Positions 1-7,819 of a DNA stretch of 64,000 nucleotides are shown piece after piece (the first letter of the stretch is position 1; every line of letters begins with the position of its first letter). A program made the position numbers and the translations under genes. The notes beneath the pieces are model-generated. The model did no database searches. It was not told the DNA's origin and was given only the letters and a program-made list of their open reading frames with translations. The stretch comes from Aromatoleum tolulyticum (GTDB lineage Bacteria; Pseudomonadota; Gammaproteobacteria; Burkholderiales; Rhodocyclaceae): contig NZ_FTMD01000015.1 in NCBI RefSeq assembly GCF_900156155.1, forward strand, positions 1 through 64,000, given 5' to 3'.

Positions 1-243
1 CTCGCGCCGCTGATCGTGCGCGAGATCTTCCGCATCATCAGCGAGCTGCGCCGGCGCGGGGTGTCGATCCTGCTGGTCGAGCAGAACGCGCGCGCGGCGC
101 TGCAGGTCGCCGACTACGCGTACGTGCTGGAGACCGGCGAGATCTCGATGGAAGGCCCGGCCAAGCAGCTCGCCGATGATCCGCGCGTGATCGAGGCGTA
201 TCTCGGGCTGGGCGGCAAGCACCAGGACAGGCTCGCGGCCTGA
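1..243 (+). CDS. livF: Branched-chain amino acid/aromatic-type ABC transporter ATP-binding protein LivF, C-terminal fragment
   Basis: This is the last 80 codons of a reading frame that enters from the left edge. It shows the end of an ABC ATPase of the LivF type: the segment SILLVEQNARAALQVADYAY carries the H-loop region of this family (VEQN followed by ADYAYVLETG) and the typical LivF ending GPAKQLADDPRVIEAYLG. Walker A, signature and Walker B motifs lie outside the window. LivF proteins power uptake of branched-chain amino acids, amides or, in aromatic degraders, aromatic acids. The porin and the periplasmic binding protein that follow on the same strand suggest one uptake locus for the aromatic substrate handled by the beta-oxidation genes downstream. 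The substrate is inferred from context only. Confidence 0.88.
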   Translation, partial: LAPLIVREIFRIISELRRRGVSILLVEQNARAALQVADYAYVLETGEISMEGPAKQLADDPRVIEAYLGLGGKHQDRLAA

Positions 244-348
244 TCCCCTCATTCATTGCTTTCGACCGCCTGCGCCGGACGACGCGGGCGGCGCAGTGTT
301 GTGCCCGTCGTCCGCTCATAAATATATCGATACGGCAAAGGAGGAGGC

Positions 349-1392
349 ATGAAGGGTCTTGGAATGGCTGCAGGGTTTGCCGCGCTGGCGGTGGTTGCCG
401 GACCGGCGTTCGCACAGTCGAACGTCACGATCTACGGTGCGATGGACATGTTCGTGGGGCAGGCGCGCGGGGAGCACAAGAGCCTCACGGTGGTCGACAG
501 CGGCGGGCTGGAGCCGAGTCGCATCGGCTTTTATGGCACCGAGGATCTGGGCAACGGTTTGAAGGCGCTGTTCCGGCTGGAAAGCGGCATCGCCGTCGAT
601 ACGGGCGGCACCGTGCCGCTGGGTGTGCTGTTCAGCCGGCAGTCGCTGGTCGGCCTGCAGGGCGGCTTCGGGACCGTCACGGCGGGGCGCCAGCACTCGC
701 CGGGGTACTGGATGTCGCTGTTGCGCTACGACGCGCTGATGGGCGGGCCGTTTTCGCCGGTCACCGCGCTCGCGGCACAGGGGAGCATGAGCATCGTGTC
801 GACCGGCCCGGGGCGGATGAACAACTCGATCAACTACAACTCGCCGAACTGGGGCGGGCTGACGGTCAGCGCGATGTACGGCCTGGGGCAGGAGAGCACG
901 GTGAACCGCAACGCGGGCGAGTTCGCCGGCGCGAGCATCAACTATGCGAACGGCCCGCTGTCGGTCGGCTACGTGTTCCATCGCCTCGACACCAGCACCG
1001 TCGCCGCGCCCATCGTGGACCGGCGCCAGCGCGAGCACATGCTCGGCGCGTCCTACGACTTCAAGCTCGTGAAAGTGATCGGCAGCTACCAGTCGCTGGA
1101 CGGCGACGTGGCGGCGGAGGCACGGCTGTGGAACCTCGGCGTGCGCATCCCCGTGGGCGCGGCGGGCAACGTGCAGGTCGCCTACGCTGCCTACAGGTCG
1201 GATGCGAGCCAGTCGGATTCGCGTTCCTGGGCCCTCGGTTACAGCCATGACCTTTCGAAGCGCACGGCGCTGTACGGGCGCGTGATCCGCGCCGACAACG
1301 ACGATGCGGTGGCGCGCAGCGTCTATAACGGGTTGGCCGAGCGTGGCGGGGCGACGAGGTTGATCGGCGTCGGCATGCGGCACAGTTTCTGA
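349..1392 (+). CDS. Gram-negative general porin (betaproteobacterial Porin_4 type)
   Basis: A 347-aa outer-membrane porin. Residues 1-22 form a Sec signal peptide ending in GPAFA, and the mature protein begins QSNVTIYGAMD, the hallmark of betaproteobacterial trimeric porins. The chain ends in phenylalanine (VGMRHSF), as needed for BAM-dependent assembly. The start is supported by a strong Shine-Dalgarno sequence (AAAGGAGGAGGC just upstream). It sits between a LivF-type ATPase and a periplasmic binding protein, so it probably passes the same small aromatic or organic acid across the outer membrane. Family assignment is secure; the transported solute is inference. Confidence 0.93.
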   Translation: MKGLGMAAGFAALAVVAGPAFAQSNVTIYGAMDMFVGQARGEHKSLTVVDSGGLEPSRIGFYGTEDLGNGLKALFRLESGIAVDTGGTVPLGVLFSRQSLVGLQGGFGTVTAGRQHSPGYWMSLLRYDALMGGPFSPVTALAAQGSMSIVSTGPGRMNNSINYNSPNWGGLTVSAMYGLGQESTVNRNAGEFAGASINYANGPLSVGYVFHRLDTSTVAAPIVDRRQREHMLGASYDFKLVKVIGSYQSLDGDVAAEARLWNLGVRIPVGAAGNVQVAYAAYRSDASQSDSRSWALGYSHDLSKRTALYGRVIRADNDDAVARSVYNGLAERGGATRLIGVGMRHSF

Positions 1393-1485
1393 GATTTACG
1401 CGAGGTTCCGGTTGCGGATCTCCGTTTGCCGGAACGTCGTGCGCGGGAGTGCACAAGGAAGTTAACAAACTAGTCGAACAAGTGT

Positions 1486-1514
1486 TTGACAAGTGACAAT
1501 AGCGCTGCTAACTT
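1486..1514 (+). promoter_or_regulatory. Putative sigma-70 promoter for the solute-binding protein/beta-oxidation genes
   Basis: TTGACA at 1486-1491 is followed after 17 bases by TAACTT at 1509-1514, giving a good -35, optimal spacing and an acceptable -10. It lies about 105 bases ahead of the binding-protein start. An imperfect dyad (CAAAC at 1466-1470, GTTTG at 1484-1488) overlaps the -35 element and could be a repressor operator. Predicted by eye only. Confidence 0.5.
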
Positions 1515-1620
1515 TCACACCATGCCGGCTCCGTGCGAGGTCCGGCGACAGAGCGGCCAGAACCGCCACCCAATCGACCCGACACCGTCGGGCGCAAAGA
1601 CACCAAAGGAGTGAGTGAAC

Positions 1621-2760
1621 ATGCAGGTCAAGAAACTCGCAGTGCTGTGCTCGCTGGCTGCTGCCTCGTACGTCTCGCCGGCCCTGGCCGACATCACGAT
1701 CGGCATCTCGCTGTCGGCAACCGGACCGGGCGCTTCGCTCGGGATTCCGGAGAAGAACGTATTCGCGCTGCTGCCGGCACAGATCGGCAGCGAGAAGGTC
1801 AATTTCATCGTACTCGACGATGCGACCGATCCCACCATGGCCACCAAGAACGCTCGCAGGCTGGTCAGCGAGGACAAGGTGGACGTACTGATCGGCTCCT
1901 CGACGACACCGGCGACCGCCGCGATGGCCGAGGTGGCCAACGAGAGTGCCACGCCGCAGGTCACGATCAGCCCGGTGTCGCTGCCTGCGGAGCGCAACAA
2001 ATGGGTGTTCCGCACCCCGCAGCAGAACAGCGTGATGGCCGCTGCAGTCGTCGGGCACATGAAGCAGAACGGGGTGAAGACGCTCGGCTTCATCGGCTTC
2101 TCGGATGCGTATGGCGAGGACTGGCTGACTTCGGTGACCGCCAAGGCGGAAGCGGCCGGGATCAAGCTGGTCGCGACCGAGCGTTATGCGCGTGCGGACA
2201 CTTCGGTGAGCGGCCAGATCCTGAAGCTGGTGTCGGCGCGGCCGGACGCGATTCTCGTTGCCGGTTCCGGCAGCCCCGCCGCCCTGCCGCAGACCACGCT
2301 GGTCGAACGCGGCTACAAGGGGCAGGTGTATCAGACCCACGCGGTCGCGAATCAGGCCTTCCTCAAGGTCGCGGGCAAGGCGGCCGACGGCGTGATCATC
2401 CCGGTCGGGCCGGTCGTGGTGGTGGACCAGATTGCCGATTCGCATCCGTCCAAGGCGATGGGCAAGAGCCTCGTGACGAAGTACGAGGAAAAGTACGGCG
2501 GCGGCTCGTTCTCGTCCTTCGCCGGCCATGCCTTCGACGCGTGGCGGCTGATCGAGCAGGCGGTACCGGTCGCGCTGAAGAGCGCCAAGCCCGGCACCCC
2601 GGAATTCCGCGCGGCCCTGCGCGACGCGCTCGAGGGGAACAAGGAGGTCATCGCGAGCCACGGCGTGTACAACATGAACGCCAACGACCATTTCGGCCTG
2701 GACGAGCGCTCGCACGTGCTGGTGAAGATCGACAGCGGCAACTACAAGCTGATCAAGTAA
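1621..2760 (+). CDS. ABC transporter periplasmic substrate-binding protein (Leu/Ile/Val type)
   Basis: A 379-aa periplasmic binding protein of the type I branched-chain amino acid family (Peripla_BP_6). Residues 1-23 are a signal peptide (cleavage after PALA), and the mature protein opens with DITIGISLSATGPGASLG, the typical first beta strand and ligand loop. I chose ATG 1621 because AAAGGAG sits 9 bases upstream; an in-frame GTG two codons earlier is less well placed. In aromatic-degrading Rhodocyclales such proteins often bind aromatic acids rather than amino acids. The next gene, 22 bases downstream, is a feruloyl-CoA-synthetase-like ligase, so a phenylpropanoid or related aryl acid is the likely ligand. 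The permease genes are not in the window. Confidence 0.9.
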   Translation: MQVKKLAVLCSLAAASYVSPALADITIGISLSATGPGASLGIPEKNVFALLPAQIGSEKVNFIVLDDATDPTMATKNARRLVSEDKVDVLIGSSTTPATAAMAEVANESATPQVTISPVSLPAERNKWVFRTPQQNSVMAAAVVGHMKQNGVKTLGFIGFSDAYGEDWLTSVTAKAEAAGIKLVATERYARADTSVSGQILKLVSARPDAILVAGSGSPAALPQTTLVERGYKGQVYQTHAVANQAFLKVAGKAADGVIIPVGPVVVVDQIADSHPSKAMGKSLVTKYEEKYGGGSFSSFAGHAFDAWRLIEQAVPVALKSAKPGTPEFRAALRDALEGNKEVIASHGVYNMNANDHFGLDERSHVLVKIDSGNYKLIK

Positions 2761-2782
2761 GCAGCGCACGCGGGGACGATTC

Positions 2783-4651
2783 ATGAGCACTGCGATCAAC
2801 GAGACCGAGGCGATGTTCGCGCGCCCGGTCGTCAATGTCGAAGAACGGCCCGACGGCAGCCGCATCCTGCGCTCGGGCATCCCGCTGCCGCAGACGTACG
2901 CGCGCTGCGTCGGCGAGTGGCTGGAGCATTGGGCGCGCGAAGCACCGGAGCGCGTCTTCCTCGCCGAGCGCAATGCGGCGGGCGAGTGGGACCGGGTGAG
3001 CTACGGCGAGGCGCGCCGGCGCGTGGTCGCGATCGCGACCTGGCTGCTGGGGCAGAACCTGTCCGCGGAGCGGCCGGTCGTGATCCTGTCCGACAACTCC
3101 ATCGAGCATGCGCTGCTGATGTATGCGGCGATGCATGTCGGTGTGCCTTCGTGCGCGATATCGACCGGCAACTCGCTGATGTCGAAAGACTTCGCCAAGC
3201 TCAAGGGCAACATCGAGCTGATGCGGCCGGGCGTCGTGTATGCGGATGACGTGGCGCGATTCGGCGCGGCGATCGAGGCGATCCGGCCGCTGCACGACGG
3301 CGTCGTGGTGGCGGGCCGGCGCAGCGGGCAGGCGCCGGGGTGCGTGGGGTTCGCGGATATCGAGGCAAGTGATGGCGAGGCAAGCAGCGACGAAGCCGCG
3401 GTGATGCGCGCCTTCGACCGCATCACGCCGGACACGACGGCCAAGTTCCTGTTCACGTCGGGTTCGGTCGGTACGCCGAAGGCCGTCATCAACACGCAGC
3501 GCATGCTGTGTGCGAGCCAGCTCGCGAAGGAGCTGGTGTGGCCCTTCCTCAAGGACGAGCCGCCGGTGCTGGTGGACTGGCTGCCGTGGAGCCACACCTT
3601 CGGCAGCAACCACAACCTGAACATGGTGCTGCGTTGCGGCGGCAGCCTCTACATCGACGACGGCAAGCCGGTGCCGGCGCTGCTGGGCAAGACGCTGCGC
3701 AACCTCAAGGACGTGTCGCCGACGATCTACTTCAGCGTGCCGCGCGCCTACGACATGCTGGTGCCCGAACTGCGCCGGGATGCGGAACTGCGCGAGGCCT
3801 TCTTCGGGCGCCTGAAGCTGATCTTCTACGCCGGTGCCGCGCTGCCGCAGCACCTGTGGGCGGAACTGGAGAACCTCTCGGAGGAATCCACCGGCCGCCG
3901 CGTCACGATGGTGTCGTCGTGGGGTTCGACCGAGACCGCGCCGCTCGCGACCGACTGCCACTTCCAGGCGGTGCGCTCGGGCGTGATCGGCGTGCCGGTG
4001 CCGGGCGTCGAACTGAAACTGGTGCCGTCGGCGGACAAGCTCGAAGTGCGCGTGAGAGGGCCGAACGTGTTCCCCGGCTACTGGAAGCAGCCCGAGCTCA
4101 CGGCCAAGTCCTTCGACGAGGAAGGCTTTTACCTGATCGGCGACGCGGTCGAGTTCGTCGATCCGGCGCAGCCTGAGCAGGGCTTGCTGTTCGACGGCCG
4201 CGTCGGCGAGGACTTCAAGCTGCTGACCGGCACCTGGGTGCATGTGGGATCGCTGCGGGTGAAGGGCATCGACGCCCTGAAGCCGGTCGCCCAGGACATC
4301 GTCGTGACCGGCCACGACCGCGACGAGATCGGCTTCCTCGTGTTCCCGAACGTCTCCGAATGCCGCTCGCTGTGCCCCGGCCTGCCCGCCGATGCACCGG
4401 TCGAGCAGGTGCTGACGAATCCGGCGGTGCTGGCGCGGGTGCGTCTCGGGATGACGGCGCTGGCGCAGGGCGGAGGCGGATCCTCGACGGTGCCGACGCG
4501 CGCACTGCTGATGGCGGAACCGCCGTCGGTGGAGGCGGGCGAGATCACCGACAAGGGCTACATCAACCAGCGCGCGGTGCTGGCGCGGCGCAAGGATCTC
4601 GTTGCGGCCTTGTACGCGGAAATGCCGGACAAGACCGTCGTCACTGCATGA
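2783..4651 (+). CDS. fcs: Feruloyl-CoA synthetase-like AMP-dependent ligase
   Basis: A 622-aa acyl-adenylate-forming enzyme. The phosphate-binding loop FTSGSVGTPKAVI (about residues 223-235), the SWGSTETAP motif and the late GEDFKLLTGTWVHVG segment match the feruloyl-CoA synthetase subgroup, which replaces the common GRxKD hinge by this longer form. It would activate a hydroxycinnamate or phenylpropanoate with ATP and CoA in the cytoplasm. It is the first catabolic gene after the binding protein and is followed by a hydratase, thiolase, SDR and acyl-CoA dehydrogenase, which together make a full beta-oxidation round. No aromatic aldehyde lyase is seen, so the route looks like thiolytic (CoA-retaining) shortening rather than vanillin formation. 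The exact substrate is inferred. Confidence 0.85.
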   Translation: MSTAINETEAMFARPVVNVEERPDGSRILRSGIPLPQTYARCVGEWLEHWAREAPERVFLAERNAAGEWDRVSYGEARRRVVAIATWLLGQNLSAERPVVILSDNSIEHALLMYAAMHVGVPSCAISTGNSLMSKDFAKLKGNIELMRPGVVYADDVARFGAAIEAIRPLHDGVVVAGRRSGQAPGCVGFADIEASDGEASSDEAAVMRAFDRITPDTTAKFLFTSGSVGTPKAVINTQRMLCASQLAKELVWPFLKDEPPVLVDWLPWSHTFGSNHNLNMVLRCGGSLYIDDGKPVPALLGKTLRNLKDVSPTIYFSVPRAYDMLVPELRRDAELREAFFGRLKLIFYAGAALPQHLWAELENLSEESTGRRVTMVSSWGSTETAPLATDCHFQAVRSGVIGVPVPGVELKLVPSADKLEVRVRGPNVFPGYWKQPELTAKSFDEEGFYLIGDAVEFVDPAQPEQGLLFDGRVGEDFKLLTGTWVHVGSLRVKGIDALKPVAQDIVVTGHDRDEIGFLVFPNVSECRSLCPGLPADAPVEQVLTNPAVLARVRLGMTALAQGGGGSSTVPTRALLMAEPPSVEAGEITDKGYINQRAVLARRKDLVAALYAEMPDKTVVTA

Positions 4652-4701
4652 ACCGGAGCCGCCCGGTCAAAGGCGGCACGACAAGTGGAAAGGATCGCCC
4701 C

Positions 4702-5472
4702 ATGAGCGAAGAACTGGTTAAGACTTCATTCGAAAACAACATCTACACGGTGATGCTGGCGCGGCCTGCGAAGCGCAACGCGATCAGCGACCGTCTGCTC
4801 AATGCGATCGATGCCGCTTTCGCGGCCGTACCCGAAGGGACGCGGGCCATCGTCCTCGGCGGCGAGGGCGAGCACTTCTGCGCCGGGCTGGATCTCTCCG
4901 AGCACCAGCACCGCGACCCCTTCGGCGTGATGCAGCACTCGCGCAGCTGGCACCGCGTGTTCGACCGCGTCCAGAACGGCGGCATTCCCGTTGTCGCGGC
5001 GCTGCACGGCGCGGTGATCGGCGGCGGGCTGGAGCTGGCGACCTCGGCCCACGTGCGCGTGGCCGAGCCGAACACGATCTACCAGCTGCCGGAAGGGCGG
5101 CACGGCATCTTCGTCGGCGGCGGCGCGTCGGTGCGCGTCGCGAAGATCATCGGCGCGGGGCGCATGTGCGAAATGATGCTGACCGGACGCATCCTCGAAT
5201 CCGACGAAGGCCAGCGTCTCGGTCTGTCGCACTACCTCGTCGGCCCCGGCGAGGCGCTGGCGAAGGCGCAGCAGCTCGCGCGCCGCATCGCCGAGAACGC
5301 GCCGATGGCGAACTGGGCGATGGTCAGCGCGGTCCAGCGCATCGACAACCTGGCGAGCGACGACGGCCTCTTCGTCGAATCGCTGACCGCCGCACTGACA
5401 CAGACCAGCCCGGAAGTCGCCGAGCGCATCGGGCATTTCCTGCAACGCAAGGGACAGGGACCGCAGCGATGA
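4702..5472 (+). CDS. Enoyl-CoA hydratase/isomerase (crotonase family)
   Basis: A 256-aa crotonase-fold protein. The two oxyanion-hole segments are visible as HFCAGLDLSEH (about residues 61-71) and HGAVIGGGLELA (about residues 103-114). It would hydrate the cinnamoyl-type CoA ester made by the neighbouring ligase or dehydrogenase. The upstream frame stays open, but ATG 4702, preceded by GGAAAGGATC, gives the normal family N-terminus. The stop codon overlaps the thiolase start (ATGA), which indicates translational coupling. A hydratase/lyase of the Ech type is an alternative, but the adjacent thiolase and SDR favour simple hydration. Confidence 0.87.
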   Translation: MSEELVKTSFENNIYTVMLARPAKRNAISDRLLNAIDAAFAAVPEGTRAIVLGGEGEHFCAGLDLSEHQHRDPFGVMQHSRSWHRVFDRVQNGGIPVVAALHGAVIGGGLELATSAHVRVAEPNTIYQLPEGRHGIFVGGGASVRVAKIIGAGRMCEMMLTGRILESDEGQRLGLSHYLVGPGEALAKAQQLARRIAENAPMANWAMVSAVQRIDNLASDDGLFVESLTAALTQTSPEVAERIGHFLQRKGQGPQR

Positions 5473-6731
5473 CGAATCCTTACGCAGCATCCGAAGCCGC
5501 GGCGCAAGCGCGCGCCTACGACGACATCTGGCTGGTGGCGGGGCAGCGCACGCCCTTCGCCGACTACAACGGCCCGCTGCGCGACGTGTCGCCGACCGAT
5601 CTGGGCATCTTCGCCGCGCGTGCGCTGTTCGAGCGCAGCGGCATCCCGGCCGGCGAGGTCGATGCGATCGTCGCCGGCAACATGGCGCAGGCGAGCTTCG
5701 ATGCCTACTTCCTGCCGCGCCACATCGGCCTGTATGCGGGCGTGAACCCGGCCGTGCCGGCGCTGCTGGTGCAGCGCCTGTGCGGCACCGGCTTCGAGAC
5801 CATCCTCGCCGCCGCCGACCAGATCACGCTGGGCAAGGCGAAGGTCGCGCTGTGCGTGGGCACCGAGTCGATGTCGCGCAACCCGATCGCCGCCTACACG
5901 CACCGCGCGGGCTTTCGCATGGGGCAGCTCGACTTCCGCGATTTCCTGTGGGAGGCGACCAAGGACACCGCGCCGGGCGACAGCATGGGCGACACCGCCG
6001 AGAATCTCGCCAAGCGCTACGGCATCTCGCGCGAAGAGGTGGACCACTTCGCCGCGCAGAGCTTCGCGCGCGCGTGCGCGGCATGGGATTCGGGGTATTT
6101 CGCCGACGAGGTCGCGTCAGTCGTCAATGCGAATTGGGTGCTCCCGGGTTACAACCCGCGTGCGCTGAAGCTCGCTGATCGCGTCGAGTGCGTGGATCGC
6201 GACGGCCACGTGCGCCCGACGTCGCTGGCAACCCTGCAGAAACTGAAGCCGGCATTCGGCGGCGTGCAGACGGGCGGCAACAGCTCGGCGATCGTCGACG
6301 GCGCGGCCGCGGTGATCGTCGCGCACGGCGACTGGGTGCGGGCACACGGCGTGAAGCCGCTCGCGCGCATCGTCGCCGGCGCTTCGGTCGCGGTGCCGCC
6401 GGAGATCATGGGCATCGGGCCGGCGCCGTCGATCCGCGTCGCCGCGGCGCGGGCCGGGCTGACAGTCGGCGACCTGGGGCGCGTCGAGATCAACGAAGCC
6501 TTCGGCGCGCAGTACCTCGCGTGCGAGCGGGAGCTGGAGTTGGACCGCGAGCGCTGCAACGTGCATGGCGGCGCGATCGCGATCGGCCATCCGCTGGGCG
6601 CGTCGGGCGTGCGCCTGACGACGACGGTGGCGCGCGAGCTGCGCGAGGCCGGGCTGCAGTTCGGCGTGTCGTCCGCGTGCTGCGGCGGCGGGCAGGGCGT
6701 GGCGATCGTGGTCGAGAACGGGAATTATTGA
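5469..6731 (+). CDS. Thiolase (acetyl-CoA C-acyltransferase)
   Basis: A 420-aa thiolase with all catalytic elements: nucleophile Cys105 in VQRLCGTGFE, the NEAFGAQ box, the histidine motif GGAIAIGHPLGASG and the second cysteine in ACCGGGQG near the C terminus. It would cleave the 3-oxo-aryl-propionyl-CoA with CoA to give acetyl-CoA and an aroyl-CoA. The start overlaps the hydratase stop by four bases. The chain is slightly longer than usual (about 390-400 residues) owing to an Ala-rich N-terminal extension of about 15 residues. Confidence 0.92.
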   Translation: MTNPYAASEAAAQARAYDDIWLVAGQRTPFADYNGPLRDVSPTDLGIFAARALFERSGIPAGEVDAIVAGNMAQASFDAYFLPRHIGLYAGVNPAVPALLVQRLCGTGFETILAAADQITLGKAKVALCVGTESMSRNPIAAYTHRAGFRMGQLDFRDFLWEATKDTAPGDSMGDTAENLAKRYGISREEVDHFAAQSFARACAAWDSGYFADEVASVVNANWVLPGYNPRALKLADRVECVDRDGHVRPTSLATLQKLKPAFGGVQTGGNSSAIVDGAAAVIVAHGDWVRAHGVKPLARIVAGASVAVPPEIMGIGPAPSIRVAAARAGLTVGDLGRVEINEAFGAQYLACERELELDRERCNVHGGAIAIGHPLGASGVRLTTTVARELREAGLQFGVSSACCGGGQGVAIVVENGNY

Positions 6732-6841
6732 TGTGGCGACGAATACATGAACGCTTCCCGGGCGCCCTGTTCCTCGCCCTGAAGGGGGAGGTAAGGGGCG
6801 ATGGGTTTCGGCCGCGTCTGCTTAACCCATCCCCACCCCAA

Positions 6842-6862
6842 CCCTCCCCTTGAAGGGGAGGG
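6842..6862. repeat. Short intergenic inverted repeat (CCCTCCCC/GGGGAGGG)
   Basis: An 8-bp perfect stem (6842-6849 with 6855-6862) and a TTGAA loop lie in the 193-base gap between the thiolase and SDR genes. A related GGGGGAGG string occurs at about 6784. It lacks a T-run, so it resembles a dispersed intergenic repeat or mRNA-stabilising hairpin rather than a classical terminator. Confidence 0.55.
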
Positions 6863-6924
6863 AGTGAACACCGGCCGTCAATTCGAGATCAAGCGATTGT
6901 TGGCGGGAACATAAGGGACATCAA

Positions 6925-7692
6925 ATGCAACTCGAAAACAGCACCTTCATTGTCACCGGCGGCGCTTCCGGCCTCGGTGAAGCGACCGCGCGCGCGTTCC
7001 ACGCCGCCGGCGCCAATGTGGTCATCGCCGACCTCAACACCGCGGCGGGCGAGAAGCTCGCCGACGAACTCGGCCCGCGCGCGGCCTTCCATCGCACCGA
7101 CGTCGCCACGGAGGGCGACGCGCGCGGCTGCGTCGGACTCGCCGTGTCGCGCTTCGGCGGCCTGCAGGGGCTCGTGAACTGCGCCGGCATCGGCACCGCC
7201 GCGAAGGTGCTGGGCAAGGACGGCCCGCATCCGCTCGACGCCTTCAGCCGCATCGTGAATGTGAACCTCGTCGGCACCTTCAACATGATCCGCATCGCCT
7301 CCGAAGCGATGGCGCAGGGCGCGGCCAACGCCGGCGGCGAGCGCGGCGTGATCATCAACACCGCTTCGGTCGCCGCCTACGACGGCCAGATCGGGCAGGC
7401 GGGCTACGCGGCGTCGAAGGGCGGCATCGTGTCGATGACCCTGCCGATCGCGCGCGAACTGGCGCGCTTCGGCATCCGCGTGGTGACGGTCGCGCCGGGC
7501 CTGTTCCTGACGCCGATGATGAAGGGCCTGCCCGAGGACGTGCAGAAGTCGCTCGGCGAGTCCGTGCCCTTCCCGCCGCGGCTGGGCGAGCCGGCGGAGT
7601 ACGCGCAGCTCGCGCGCTCCATCGTCGAGAACGCGATGCTCAACGGCGAGACGATCCGGCTGGATGGGGCGATCCGGCTCGCGCCGCGGTGA
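6925..7692 (+). CDS. Short-chain dehydrogenase, 3-hydroxyacyl-CoA dehydrogenase (HSD10-like)
   Basis: A 255-aa SDR oxidoreductase. The nucleotide motif TGGASGLG spans residues 11-18, followed by DLN for NAD binding; NCAG and the catalytic Ser148, Tyr161 and Lys165 (YAASK) are present. The pattern [12 protein letters not shown] and the C-terminal [15 protein letters not shown] are characteristic of type II 3-hydroxyacyl-CoA dehydrogenases. It would oxidise the 3-hydroxy intermediate made by the hydratase to the 3-oxo ester used by the thiolase. Its reading direction and place between thiolase and acyl-CoA dehydrogenase support one pathway. Confidence 0.9.
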   Translation: MQLENSTFIVTGGASGLGEATARAFHAAGANVVIADLNTAAGEKLADELGPRAAFHRTDVATEGDARGCVGLAVSRFGGLQGLVNCAGIGTAAKVLGKDGPHPLDAFSRIVNVNLVGTFNMIRIASEAMAQGAANAGGERGVIINTASVAAYDGQIGQAGYAASKGGIVSMTLPIARELARFGIRVVTVAPGLFLTPMMKGLPEDVQKSLGESVPFPPRLGEPAEYAQLARSIVENAMLNGETIRLDGAIRLAPR

Positions 7693-7704
7693 ATCGTCAA
7701 AATT

Positions 7705-7797
7705 GTAGGGCGGAAAAGCGAAGCGCCTTCCGCCGCATGCGTGGGCCAGTGGCTGCGCACCATGCGGCGGATAACGCCCTCGGCTCATCCGCCCTAC
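7705..7797. repeat. Dispersed intergenic repeat with GTAGGGCGGA/TCCGCCCTAC ends
   Basis: A 93-base element fills most of the gap between the SDR and acyl-CoA dehydrogenase genes. Its termini GTAGGGCGGA (7705) and TCCGCCCTAC (ending 7797) are perfect inverted repeats, and internal GCGGATAACGCC and CTTCCGCCGCATGCG blocks also pair. This composition is typical of dispersed palindromic elements in proteobacterial genomes. Only one copy is in the window. Confidence 0.7.
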
Positions 7798-7819
7798 GCC
7801 AGGCTCCGGAGACTGAAGC

